Below the pieces are notes generated by a model that saw nothing but the letters and a program-made list of their open reading frames with translations, was not told where the DNA came from and did not search any database. Shown here in pieces: positions 1 through 11,448 of a stretch of 64,000 nucleotides of DNA (its first letter is position 1; the number at the start of each line of letters is the position of its first letter). Source of the stretch: Ottelia alismoides (Eukaryota; Streptophyta; Magnoliopsida; Alismatales; Hydrocharitaceae); NCBI GenBank assembly GCA_037367405.1, contig JAZKJV010010743.1:124001-188000 (forward strand), read 5' to 3'. The position numbers and the translations under genes are program-made.

Positions 1-1437
1 CATCGAATTGTCATCGAACCCCCTCGTTGTGCCATGTGGATTAGTGAAGGGAGGGGAACCATTCGATCATCGCTTAAATTGGGTATTTTGCAGTCTCCAC
101 CCAATCATTTTTTGTATTTAATATTTAAACCTCAATCTTTCCTTTGCAGTTTAATTATGTAAAATTTGCAAAGATGACCCTACTGTTTTTGGTAATTGCG
201 TTTAGGTCCACATCACGTCACCTCTCATGACGCCCTACGTGAGGTGACATTTTGCAGGTGTGCCCTTGGACATTTATGTATTTCATCTAGCCTCAGGAAC
301 TTTTTAATTACATTTATTATTTCTATAGAAATTGCAGTCTGGACCTTGCACTATATTTTATTTAGGAAAATACCCCTACCAGTAATGTAGTTTCTATTTG
401 TTGTCTCTATTTATTTTAATTAGCTATTGTGCTCTAAAAAATCTCAAAAAATAGGATTAAGTGCCTGTTGCATTGAAGTTTCATGCTATATTTTTGGATT
501 TTTGTCATTTTTTCTATTTTATGAAAATAAAAAATAGCCTATTTATTTCCTATCTATAGTATAAATACATAAAAATATAAAATCTCTGTAAAAAATTCCA
601 AAAAATATTTTTTTTATTTATTTAGTTATTTTGCAATTCTAGAATTTGAAAAATCTAAAAAATAGAAAAAGAAAACACCTAAAAATTTAAAAGACCTAAA
701 AACCTTCATAAAAATACAAAAATAATTATAAACTCCAAAAATATTATTTTCTTTCTCTAAATTTTCTATATATTATTATTTGTAATTAAAATTGATTTGG
801 AAAATTTTGTACTTGATTTTCTATTTTTACTTTCCATTTCAATTTCGGCTATTTAATTAAACCCTGATTTAGTGTATTTTACTTTAAAAATATGTAAAAA
901 ATATTTAAAAAAATCAAAAACAGTAAACAAATATTTAAAACAAAAAAATATTTTAAATTTCGAGAATTTTTAATTATATTTATAAATATATTAGCTTAAA
1001 TTGCATGTATATCCTATATATAACTATATTATATATTTTAAAAGAAAAAGAGAAATTAAAATAATATATAAATATAAAAAGAAAATATAAAAATATAAAA
1101 TAAAAAACAAAATACAAAAATTTAAAAACAAAAATAAAAAATAAATATAAAAAAACCCACAAAAAGAAATATAGACAAAGAGTTCACAATCACTTTTGCA
1201 CTCATTTTTGCTCAATCTATCCTTTTCTGCTCCTTGTGTTCGACACTCTACACTACTTGTACACTATACACACATTTTGTTAAGTTATAATAAATTTAAA
1301 TTCCACATCTATTTTTTATTACTTGATTATTATTGTGGGTTAATTGTTGTTTTAATTCGGATTTCTTGTCGGTCACTTCGACGAGTGTGTTCCCGCCTTA
1401 CGTGGAACATACGACCACTCGATTTTTTTGTTAAACA
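1..1437 (+). repeat. 3' part of 5' LTR of element 1
   Basis: This aligns base for base with 9551-10312 over its first 770 bp, including the shared stretch around 35-120 and the text near the CCTTTGCAG motif. It ends in CA two bases before a primer-binding site, as in the sibling LTR at 55862-58018. It is very AT-rich from 400 to 1180 and holds no gene; the short ORFs there are low-complexity. The LTR promoter part lies outside the window. Confidence 0.85.
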
Positions 1438-1439
1438 AA

Positions 1440-1457
1440 TGACGCCACTGCCGGGGA
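1440..1457 (+). promoter_or_regulatory. Primer-binding site, tRNA-Asp-like
   Basis: The sequence TGACGCCACTGCCGGGGA lies two bases after the LTR end. It closely matches the tRNA-Asp complement used by Tat/Athila-type plant gypsy elements (TGGCGCCGTTGCCGGGGA, from general knowledge). The equivalent site at 58021 has the same two-base spacing. Confidence 0.85.
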
Positions 1458-2700
1458 GCAAATGCGTATAGATTGATTTTTGACTGATTGTGATTTATTT
1501 GTCTACATATTTGTTTTATTTATTTTGATATTATTGTGACTTGTCTAATCACCCTCTCCTTATTGTCTTGGCTGCGAGGTACCATAAATCGAGGGAGGCT
1601 CTTCTAGGAATGTCTATGCACCCAGGAGAGGTGGTGTCACATCTCTGACCCAGCTGCCAGAAGGAAGCATCAGAGGAGGACTTAGAGGGAATCTTGAAGA
1701 CAAATTTTTGTGCATTTATTTGAGCATTTATTTTTGTAATTCAAGTGAGAGAGAGTTACAATTATTGTAATAATACGGAACTCTCCGGGCTCTCCGACAT
1801 TTCATGAGGTCCAGTATCTGAGGGATTGTTCCCTTGGGGGCCTCGTCGACTTTTTTGCTGTTTTCATCGTATTTTTTTCCTTCGCTTCCTGATTTTGATT
1901 TTCTTTCTTTTGTGTGATTGAACCCTAGTTTTAGGAGTTGCTTGACGATAGAATTAGGTCCAAACACTTAATTAATCATTGCATGTGGCTATAGTCTACG
2001 TCTGGATCTAGTTAAATATTAAATTGTCAATTCTTTGGACTTGAGATCGAGTGTCGAGAGAAGTGCTATACAACGCTTGCAGGATCCGCTGTAGCGGACA
2101 CCAATGCACTTTAGAGACCGGACTTTTGGATCTCATTTCTGAGTATTTGACATTTTGTACTTCACGCTAATATCAATTTTTGTACCTAGGACGATTTCAT
2201 CAGCTTGCATTGCATATAGTTAGGTTTCAATTCTGCTCAGCATCCATGCACGAAGAGAGACGGAGGCAAGGTGAGCATTTACGCTTTAGAATGCATCATT
2301 GATTTGCCGCTTGCATTGCTTTTCCGACTCTCTCCCTCTAATTTTGATCACTTAGGTGCTAAAAGGAATTGATTCCTCGTTAGGCACGTGCATTTTTATT
2401 AAAAATCTAAAAAAAAGCAATAATCAATAAAATCGAGACTACTAATATTACTTGACCCTAAAATCAAACACAAAGAATATCATTGTCTTGGGGCGAGTAA
2501 TCCCCATCATTGTATTCGTTTTAGATTGCTCGCGTATACACTTCATCTAACTCTAAATCAAACAAGATAAAAAGATCGAACTTTCACAGTCTTCACCGAG
2601 TTGAGTAGGTGAATTGAGGGGTTTGTTTTGTGTGCATTTGTTTGTGTTTGCTTGTGTGAATACTTGATCTCTCTACGCATTTGCGCCTTTTTCTTCACAT
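1458..2700 (+). other. Internal leader of element 1
   Basis: The stretch between the primer site and the gag-like ORF shows no credible coding region. It contains conserved leader-like text (for example around 2330-2480) that recurs at about 58680-58870 in the sibling plus-strand element, again just upstream of the gag-like start. That recurrence marks it as leader rather than unique DNA. Confidence 0.6.
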
Positions 2701-2709
2701 CCTCTTGAA

Positions 2710-3170
2710 TTGACCATCGTGCTCTCCCGATCATTTTCCTTTTGTTTTGATATGGCCGACTGGAGCGCTTTTTATTATATAGACTTTGCAGATCCCTCGT
2801 ACCCTCCAGCCGGTCCACCTCTATTTTTCCAGGAGAATTTCGCTCCTGATTTTTGTAGATATCCACCTCAGCCACAGTTTCAGACCTTGAATTTTTATTG
2901 ACCTCCACCTTCACATTTTCCACCTTCACATCTACCTGAGACTTACCTATTAGAGTCCCCTCTTATGGCATACACACTTGAGACCTCGACCCAGTTCATG
3001 GAGCATATGAACTTGAGGATTGACGACCTCACTTACATAAATAAAATCCATATTGATGCTTCTTGATCTGACAACTTTTATTCATTTGAGGATTTCCATG
3101 AGAGCTTGTAATTGCCCAAAATACAAAAAAAATGAGAAAAATTAAAAATAAAAAAAGAATTCGGGAGACA
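2710..3170 (+). pseudogene. Gag-like remnant, element 1
   Basis: An open stretch at 2710-2901 encodes a Pro-, Phe- and Tyr-rich peptide including MADWSAFYYIDFADPSYPP. It continues past in-frame stops with a PPSHFPPSH-like run and a region starting LRIDDLTYI. Its position between leader and protease matches a gag N-terminal domain, and a Ser/His/Pro-rich counterpart occurs at 59109-59549 in the sibling element. No zinc knuckle or capsid motif is visible. The frame is interrupted several times, so it is a remnant. Gag identity rests on position. Confidence 0.45.
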
Positions 3171-3321
3171 CATTGATGACTTATCTTGTGAGGAGAGGCC
3201 TACTTGCCAAAGCTTTTACCCACACATCCATTCACACCTTGTACATATTTATCCCCGAGGATGACACTATACAGATTGCTCTTCATCGTCCTCATGTATA
3301 TGCTGATTCTGATATCCTCCC

Positions 3322-4716
3322 TTGTATTATGGAGATCCAAAAATGCAAAAAATATTGACTGAACCTGAAGTGGTGGCCACTATTCATGAGATCATCCAAT
3401 CCCCACTTCGCCAGGCCATGTACCATATATATGATCCTCAACCCAAGAAGAGAAAGCGGAGGAGCAGATCTGAGCGTTATATTTTGACAATGACCACTGC
3501 CCACGCCATCACCCACCATCCACTTTCCAGAAAAAGGAACACTTCTACACCATTCATTAGATGCACCATCTCTGACCATACTTGTGATCACACACTCCTT
3601 GACAGTGGTGCTTCGATTAGCATGATACCCTTCTCACTGCTACAGTCTCTTCACTTAGGGCCTATCAAGAAAACCATGATGATCGTTTAGGTTGATGATG
3701 GATCAATAAAGAGGCTGAAGGGTATTCTAGAAAATGCTGTCATTTCGATTCATAGCATGAGCTATACGGTTGACTTTGTTGTATTACCCATGGAGACCTT
3801 CACTAGGGAGCACTCTCCAATCATCCTGAGATGACCCTTTCTCGCCTATGCAAGAGTCATTATTGATCACGGATCATGAGAGATTCGCTTCTGTCCTGTT
3901 GACAGGAGCAATGTGGTCATCACTGCACCTACTACCGACAAGAGACCTGCATCTGATGTGACCACACCTATCTTAGTTGACCCCAAGGACTATGACCTTG
4001 ATGAGATGATCATATATTTTTGTTTATTGTTGGATTCTTCTGAGACCCAAGAATTCTACCCCATGAAGGAAGATTTGGAAAGCATAGACCTTGGAGTTCC
4101 CTCTTCTGGCACTTAGAGATGTGTTTATGACATCCGTGGGATTTGCACGATTGACACTTTAGAGTGGAGGGGAGATTTAGATGAGTCTGTTAAGGCTGAA
4201 TTTGATCTTGTTGCGTTCATCCGTGAATTTGAGCCTTTTGATGATATTGATGATCTGGTTGAGACTGTAGAGGACGAACATGACTCGACTACTTCCATAG
4301 ATGAGTTCAATCCTTTTGGTTTTGACCTAGGAGAGATCTCGCAAGACCTCCTTGACCTTACTTCTTTCGATGATGAGTTCGCCCCTTTTCACTTTGACAT
4401 CTGTGAGATACCCAAGGACAGACCTAGCTACACTTCTTCCACTGACCCGTCTGTGCCTTCTCACACTAAGACCACTGTGGATCTTCGCCAGGTCGATCCT
4501 GATCGACACTTGTCTATTGAGGACCACGATATATCGACCTGCATCATGTCAGATCCATTCCTCAGCGGTCCCACAAGAAGGTTTGCTTTCGACCTTCTTT
4601 ACCTCTGCACATCCATTCTCCTTGTATATTCGCTTTTGTTTACCTCCGTTCATCCACCGTATTGCTCATCCACCCCATTCTCGTGTGTGCCTTGCTTAGG
4701 ACATAATTTGTCCTAA
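3322..4716 (+). pseudogene. Retropepsin-like ORF with acidic domain and hydrophobic tail
   Basis: A single frame runs from 3322 to a TAA at 4714-4716, broken by four in-frame stops (3688-3690, about 3831 and 3877, and 4114-4116). The N-terminal part has the aspartic protease signature LLDSGASISMIP near residue 92. Downstream blocks resembling VDFVVLPME and the PFLAYARVIID-type flap region are typical of plant retrotransposon proteases. After 4117 comes an acidic domain with two close copies of a DEFxPFxFD motif (about 4300-4400). A strongly hydrophobic stretch near the C-terminus (about 4580-4650; LLYLCTSILLVYSLLFTSV) looks like one membrane segment. No polymerase follows. The stop codon lies inside the first hairpin of the array. 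Confidence 0.7.
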
Positions 4717-5302
4717 GTATGGGGGGGGGGGGTGGACGAGCCGAGTGTTCTTTCGTCATTCTGTTTCATCACTCTTGTTCTTGCCTATACTTAGGGCTCT
4801 TTTACCCTAAGTATAGGGGGAGTGATGTGCACATTCTTCGTTCCCTTTTTCTATCTTAATTTTCTTTTCTTCTTTTCTTCTTTTCCTTTTCATTCTTCTT
4901 TTTCTCCCGAAAAGGTGTAGCTCCTTTTTGTCAGTTTTCTATACTTAGGACGTACTTTGTCCTAAGTATAGGGGGGTGTGCAGCCCGAGTTCTTTTATTC
5001 TTTGATCTTCTACACTGTCTCCTATTCTTGTCTATACTTAGGAATATCTTACCCTAAGTATAGGGGGAGACCGTCTGAGTACGATCTATTCATTCCCACC
5101 CTTGACCCACCCTACCTTGTGTACAATCTTCTATACTTAGGATTATTTGATCCTAAGTATAGGGGGGACGGTCGACTTCTCATTCGTTCATTCATTCACT
5201 TCTTCATTTATTCTTTAGGCTTTTCTGTACTCATCACAAGTTATGTATTCTCTTTTTCTCTCTGATCTATGAGAACTTAGCTCAAGCTAAGTATGTGGGG
5301 GG
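4695..5302 (+). repeat. Array of six hairpin plus G-run modules
   Basis: Six inverted repeats occur at 4695-4717, 4786-4815, 4940-4970, 5033-5062, 5132-5161 and 5275-5292. The typical form is TATACTTAGG, an 8-12 base loop, then CCTAAGTATA, each followed at once or within a few bases by a run of 5-12 G. Spacing is about 90-150 bp, with pyrimidine-rich text between. The 3' arm plus G-run repeats the element's own polypurine tract sequence (AAGTATAGGGGGA, visible in reverse at 63081). Three-copy versions sit at 21478-21747 and 49566-49775 in minus-strand relatives. Confidence 0.9.
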
Positions 5303-7280
5303 TCGTATATACTGCGTATATATTGTAGCCATAACTCGTGCTTTCGTATTTTTAATAATAATGGATAAAATACTGTATAATATACTTATAAAATTCATTA
5401 AAATCATTTAAAAAAAGATGTTGGTTTTTCCTCAAATTCTTTGTGTATCTACTGATTAATAAATCAGGTAAACATATTTTTTGCAAAATGTTTGAAAAAT
5501 ATTTTGAAAATCTTTTTGAAAAATCTTTTGAAAACTATTTGGAGAACGTTTTGTTAAATATTTTCAACCTTTGTAAAATCATTTTGTTTGTAAAATGTCT
5601 TTTCTTTGGGTGAAATAAAATTTTTGAAAACTATTTGCAAATGGTTTTGAAAATGGTTGCAAAAATATTTTGATATATATATATATATATATATATACTT
5701 TTTGGAAAACCTTTGCAAAATGATTTTCAAATGTGTGTAAATGTTTGCAAAAATTATTTGTAAAAACTATTTTGGATATAATTATCAAAATTATTTGTAC
5801 AATCATTTTCAAATAAGTTTGAGGAATATATACATTGTATTAAAATTCTTTACTAACTGTAATTATATATAAAAATGATCACTTACCCCTTGTAAATCTA
5901 AAAACCTAACTCTGGTAAATATAAGATGCATCCTTGTGTAAATATTTGTACCTATTGTTGGCTAAAATCTTTTGTTTTCAAAAATCCCAAAAACATTTGC
6001 AAAATCAAAAATGCAAAAACATTAGGAAAATATTTTTGAAAAACACCAAAAAATTGCATCTGCATAATCTTTTTCAAAAAATCCATAAAAAGTTCAAAAC
6101 TTTGAAAAATGCATTAAGAATACATTTTCTGCATAGCATTTGCATGGCATTCGCATTTTCGGATTGAGTTTGATAATTGAACGTGTCTAAGTAAAATCCA
6201 AAGAATTGGATCTTGGTTGGACCTAGAATCTACCTAATAATAGGAACCTTATATGAGCTGGAATTGAGGTACTTCAGGTCTTGTTGACTTAATTCTTTGA
6301 GAATCTTAAGACTTGGTTTAATGGAATCTTGACTGCCTAAGTAGAGTATTTCGGAGCACACACATGGCTTTTGTCGATAATGACCTAACTTGGACACCTG
6401 CACTTTTCACTTGGCTCAATTTAGCTGGAGTGGTGAGGGTATTGGATTTGTCGTTATGAGACGCACACACGTGGAAACATTTGTCCTCGTCTAGGGAGGG
6501 AAGTGCACCCCAACCCGTCTAGTAGCAGAGACGTCTAAAGACAAGAGAGTGCGGGTTGCAATAACACTTCAAGAGGGATAGTCTACTGGCTCAAGAGGAA
6601 AAACTCCTTATGTAATTGCTGCTGTACATAGTATTAAAAAAAAACTCCAAAAAAGTGGACAGGCCTGATTGAAAATAAAATGCCTGCCGGGTGTACATAT
6701 TTGTATAGTCAATAAGCAAGCTTGAGCTTTGAAGTCATACCTTGTGAGCCTAAAGCTGGAAGACTTGACCACACTGGTCTTGCATCCTAGGATAGGTAGC
6801 TACATTGGCTACCATCCATTCTTCTCTTCACCCCCTCCTCTTAAGCCGGTTGTCACTTGAACTTAGAAGGGAATACCTGGCTCCTTGAGGAAAGAGTTGC
6901 TGGATTGGGGAATCACTGTGTTTTCACATTGGAGAAGTAGGTCTCTTTGTGATTTCAATTGGGGAGAGCCACTATCACACACACTGTACGAGTCAGATTC
7001 ATAGTCATAAGGGTTTGCGTATGAGTTGAAGTATTCTGACTTGGCTATTGAGGAGACTTGAGCAGAGTTTTGGGATTCTCGAAGGCTGTTGGATTCAAAT
7101 CCGATTCCCAATAAGGTTCCGCCCCCACTAAAATTCCAAAGGTCCGACTTAAGCTCCAAACTTTGATTTTGTGAAGAAAAGTTTGAAAATTAAACTTAAT
7201 CCATCTTTCTTTCTTTTTCTTTTCTTTCTTTTTCTTTTCTATACTTATTACATACGTGTTTACTCAGGACTAGCAAAGGC
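5303..7280 (+). other. 3' internal non-coding region of element 1
   Basis: Between the hairpin array and the polypurine tract there is no credible gene. 5460-6110 is an AT-rich stretch made of degenerate TTTTGAAAA-type repeats on both strands, with a (TA)n microsatellite at about 5673-5695. 6170-7160 is the conserved 3' internal block of the family. It corresponds, in reverse complement, to 20025-21080, 48274-49330 and 63081-64000, including small stem-loops such as GACCA-CAC-TGGTC near 6769. Confidence 0.65.
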
Positions 7281-7295
7281 AAGTATGGGGGGGGA
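7281..7295 (+). promoter_or_regulatory. Polypurine tract of element 1
   Basis: AAGTATGGGGGGGGA lies directly before the 3' LTR start (TGGCGAATC). It is the plus-strand priming site expected at this position and matches the AAGTATAGGGGGA tract seen in reverse at 63081. Confidence 0.8.
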
Positions 7296-10200
7296 TGGCG
7301 AATCTCCATTTCATATCCTTTATTATATCATTTTGGCCTTGAAAACCCTAGCAAATGCATGTAAATAGCCCTAATTCATGTAAATTAACATTCAGGCTTT
7401 GTTGTATAAATACTGTATAAAATATTGTTTTAATGCCAAAATTATAGAATAAAGAAAAGAAAAAGAATAAAATGTCAAAGATATTTTATGACACTAAATC
7501 CCAAGACCTATGCATCTCGATGACTAGGTTGACAAGAAATAAAGTACGGAGAGATAAGGGCCAATAATCCAATAAAACTCCCTTTTATTAAACCATTCTT
7601 TATTCATTTTTGGAACCCATTTTATTTTCTACTTTTTATACCTCAAATAAAGAGATTTTGTACATGGAAGTTGTAGATAATAATAATAAAAAAAATGCAA
7701 AATTGATTTCATGTAAAAATAATACACTATGTAAAAGTTATGCTCTAAACAAGAATCAAAATCTCAATTTCCCAGACTCATATCTCTCAAACAAAAACTC
7801 AAAATATATCAAAATCATCTTTAATTGTATATAAGTTTTAATAAACTATTTAATGAGGGTGGTTTCATATTTTTGGAGTTAAGGTGTGAAAGTTAGGTTT
7901 TGGACCCCCATTGAATAATATATCCGATTGAAATAATCATTTTATTATTTTTATTATCTTATATTTCTATAATTTTGTAAATATTATTTACAATATATAT
8001 ACATATTAAAACTAAAATAAAAACACAAATAAAACATTAAAATAAAATACTTATATAAAATACATAGGTAAAATACCTAAACCTGTACATATATATCATA
8101 CACCTATTTAATTAAGTGTATATAATATACCAGAAAAAGATAACAAAAATATGTTTAAGTATATAAAAATAAGATATAATTTTATAAAATAATAAACTAA
8201 AATAATAAAATCAAAAATACAAAATAAAAATAAAATACTTCAAAATATAGATAAATATACCTATATATTGAACTCTAAAAACTAACTTCTAATTAAATAC
8301 CTTCAAAAATAAATAAAAATCATAATAAAATACTTTAAAAAATAATAATCATTCTTTATTTTTTACCTAAAAATAATAAAAGTATTTACTATTTATTTTA
8401 TCGTTTATAAATAATTTAGACCAGGTTTTTCCTGGTTGGTCCACGTGGACCAACAGGTTGTCTAGGGTTGACCGGTGGTCAACTTTTCTGACTGCAGTTG
8501 CGGCCTCTGTCAGACCTCATTTAACTCCTATTTCTCGATTTTTGCCTGAAGATTCTTTCCTCCATTCGGGTTGATCTCGTCATGACTTTTCTTCCTCGAT
8601 ACCTGAGGATTCAGGCGGGTGTGTCTCCTCGATCTTTAGATCATTGAGCCGACTGCTGTGCCTCGTTCTTCCCATCCGCTTGGTCAGCCTATATAAAAGT
8701 TCCTTCTTGAAGGCAGTGCCAGGGCTTTCTCCAGCCAGTTGGAGCGATTCAGGCGAGGCCAAGGAGCTTCCACCACCATCTCCGGTCGCCACTGGCCGTC
8801 GAGGTCGACTTCGTGGCTTTGGCCACTGAGGTACTTTATTTCTTGCTTTTCTTGTTTAGTTTAGTCCCTAGAATTTGCTTTCAATTTTATTTTATATTTT
8901 AATCACATCACTTAGCCGTTAATTACACATTCGTAGTTCACTGGAGCTAGCCTCCGACGAACCCCCATCCATTGTACCCCCTTGTTTTCTGACCGCCTGA
9001 CCACCTCCATTTCATTCTCCTAACATTTCCCCATGCCCTTTGACACTCCAGCCAACCCGCTCCATCCTGGAGCAGGATCTAGGTGCTCCAAATCCCACGC
9101 CTCACTGGAGCAACCTTCGCCTCAAACCCCCCGCTTCCATTCACCCATCTAACGGTCGAGGCGATTTGCCATTGACCTTGGTTTATTTCCTGTGCAGGAT
9201 TGAAGCCCCACGGACCAAGTGGAGCAATTTTGGAGGCTCACCGGAGGATCCTAGAGCTTTGCAGCTCCACCTACCCTTGTAAGCCCTCTGGCCATCATCA
9301 GAGAGTTTTGGAGCTACTAGCATACATAGGAGCCCTACAGGAGGAGGTGGAGCCTTTTTGAAGCAACAAAGCACATCGGAGGAGGGAGCTATCATCGGAG
9401 GTAACTCGCCATGCCGAAGTTCCTCCCTGTTCCTCTTCATCCTCCCTACGCCGTCAGATCTGGAATGAGCACCCATATCTCCAGCCATCGTCTGATCAAG
9501 TCCTCCTTCAGCCCTTGATCTCCTCCCGGAGATCTAATCTAGGACCTCAGCGTTGAACCGTCATCGAGCCCCCTCTTTGCGCCATGTGGATTAGTGAAGG
9601 GAGGGGAACCGTTCGATCGGTGCTTATATTAGGTATTTTGCAGTCTCCACCCAAACATTTTTTGTATTTAATATTTGAACCTCAATCTTTCCTTTGCAGT
9701 TTATTTACTTTTGTAAGATTTGCAAAGATGACCATGCTATTTTTGGTAATCGCGTTTAGGTCCACGCCATGTCACCTCACATGGCACCCCACGTGAGGTG
9801 ACATTTTGCAGGCGTGCCCTTAGACATTTATGTATTTCATACAGGCTCAGAAGCTTTTTAATTATGTTTATTATTTCTGGAGAAATTGCAGATTGACCCT
9901 TGCACTTTATTTTATTTAAAAAATGCCCTACCGGTAATGTAGTTTCTCTTTGTTGTCTCTATTTATTTTAATTAGCTATTGTGCTATGAAAAAATCCCAA
10001 AACATAAGATTGAGTGCCTTATATTTTTGGATTCCATTTTTTTGGCATTCTCCTATTTTATAAAAATAAAAAAATAGCGTATTTATTTCCTATCTATAGT
10101 ATACAATACATAAAAAATATAAAATCTTTCTGAAAAATTCAAAAAAATATTGTTGTGTTTATTTAGTTATTTTGCAACTCCAGAAATTGATAAAATCCAA

Positions 10201-10312
10201 AAAAAGAAAAATAAAATACCTAAAAATTAAAAAGACATAAAAACCTTTATAAAAATCTAAAAAAATCATTAAAAATTCTAAACATATTATTTTTATCTCT
10301 AAATTTTATATT
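7296..10312 (+). repeat. 3' LTR of element 1, truncated
   Basis: It starts TGGCGAATCTCC just after the polypurine tract. From 9551 onward it matches position 1 onward of the 5' LTR. The match ends near 10312, where copia sequence begins, so about 670 bp of LTR are missing. It contains a TATA box at 8690, a candidate splice donor at 8830/8831, and a perfect 20-bp palindrome with a G-box core at 8435-8454. The 7860-8400 part is very AT-rich and holds no gene. Confidence 0.85.
8690..8698 (+). promoter_or_regulatory. LTR TATA box
   Basis: TATATAAAA lies in a GC-richer context upstream of a leader of about 130 bp that ends in a candidate splice donor. It is the best core-promoter match in this LTR. 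Confidence 0.6.
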
Positions 10313-11080
10313 TAGTAAGCAGAATCATTCTTCATCCTCTTATCCAAATTGATTTAATTAAATTAAATTATGTTGATGATAACTAAATATATATTTAATT
10401 TAATTTAATTATTTTTTGTATTTTTATACAACAAAATCATGGCTATTGAATAGAAACACAAATTAATCTCGATGATTGATTTTGTGTTTCACATGGATTG
10501 TGATCCATGGAATCCAAAATACTATAAAAGAAGAGGCAACCCTAGCTCTTCTTTTACACAACAATTGCAAGTTCTCTCTCTAATTCTCATACACACCCCT
10601 TCTCTCCTTCAAGAGTGGCCCTCCACCTCTGTCTCTAGAGAATACTGCTGCCGTCGTGCCGCTGCTTCGATCGCTCATGAATCTCCGTCTCCTTCAGTGC
10701 ACCACACTCGTGAATAAGACATCGAATTTCATGTGACGATATCAGGAGATTACCCTCTTAGATTATCAACTCGTATTGTGAGAAGCGCGTGTTTCATCAA
10801 CGTGCTCGCAACCATCTCCTCCATTGGATCGGACAAGAGATAGGAGGCCTATTACTTTAGAGACACGATCACAACCATGCTTCAAGAGGTATTCTGATAC
10901 CTACTTTGTGGTTTAGATGAAACAATCCAAGAAATGTTCTTAGATCATGTGGTTTCATCGTTTTAAAGTTTTTAAATTCTGTTGCACCTAGCAACTAGTG
11001 CGACTAGTCGCTCTGATTGCATATGATACGATCTTCATGCTTCCGTGATGCTCTTAAAGATCTTTCCATATCCTTTCAAG
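10313..11080 (+). repeat. 5' LTR of copia element, truncated at left
   Basis: It ends just before the tRNA-Met-type primer site. It contains ACTATAAAAG at 10522 as a TATA box, followed by a pyrimidine-rich leader and a GAG/GTATTCTG donor-like site near 10889. The TGTTAGCAATG start seen at 16081 is absent, so the U3 end is missing and the left edge is a junction with the LTR of element 1. Confidence 0.7.
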
Positions 11081-11093
11081 TGGTATCACAATC
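11081..11093 (+). promoter_or_regulatory. Copia primer-binding site, tRNA-Met-like
   Basis: TGGTATCACAATC resembles the plant copia site TGGTATCAGAGC, complementary to initiator tRNA-Met, and directly follows the LTR end. Confidence 0.75.
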
Positions 11094-11448
11094 TTGGTTG
11101 AGGTCTTGGATATAATCCAAAATACTTTGATTAAGTAGAGAATCAAACCAGCAAATCGCTCGAATTTATTTTGCACGATTCCGACTTCGTTTGCCTAGAT
11201 ATTCCATATTTAGTGGAGATGGGTCGCAAGATGATTAGATCATCAAACCTCTTTACTTAATGTGCTTATAATTCAACGGAAATCATGGAATTATGAATTT
11301 ACCTTGATTAAATATGATGCCTAATAATTATGGAAATAATTGATTAAACATCATACACCATTGAATGGATGTTTCATGAAAACCCTAGTTTATCCTACAA
11401 TAGTTGTTGGCCAATCTCTACAGGCAAAACGTTATCGCTTGAATAGGA

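Larger units (their letters stand above)
1..10312 (+). mobile_element. Non-autonomous Ty3/gypsy-like LTR element (TGATGAATC family), plus strand
   Basis: The first bases of the window align with 9551 onward, so 1-1437 and 7296-10312 are two LTRs of one element. The internal region (1438-7295) has a tRNA-Asp-like primer site, a degenerate gag-like stretch, a protease-like pseudogene, an array of hairpins and a polypurine tract. No reverse transcriptase, RNase H or integrase motif is present in either strand of the internal region, so the element is non-autonomous. Full LTR length is estimated at about 3.7 kb by adding the two partial copies. The 5' LTR is cut by the window edge and the 3' LTR stops at a junction with copia sequence. 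Lineage (Tat/Athila-like) is inferred from the primer site only. Confidence 0.8.

Noticed and set aside
4695..5302. Regularly spaced repeats as a CRISPR-like array
   Set aside because: The repeats are palindromes with G-runs inside a plant retrotransposon, spacing is irregular (90-150 bp) and there is no prokaryotic context.
5673..5695. TA-rich tract as possible origin or promoter
   Set aside because: It is a simple (TA)n microsatellite within degenerate AT-rich repeats.
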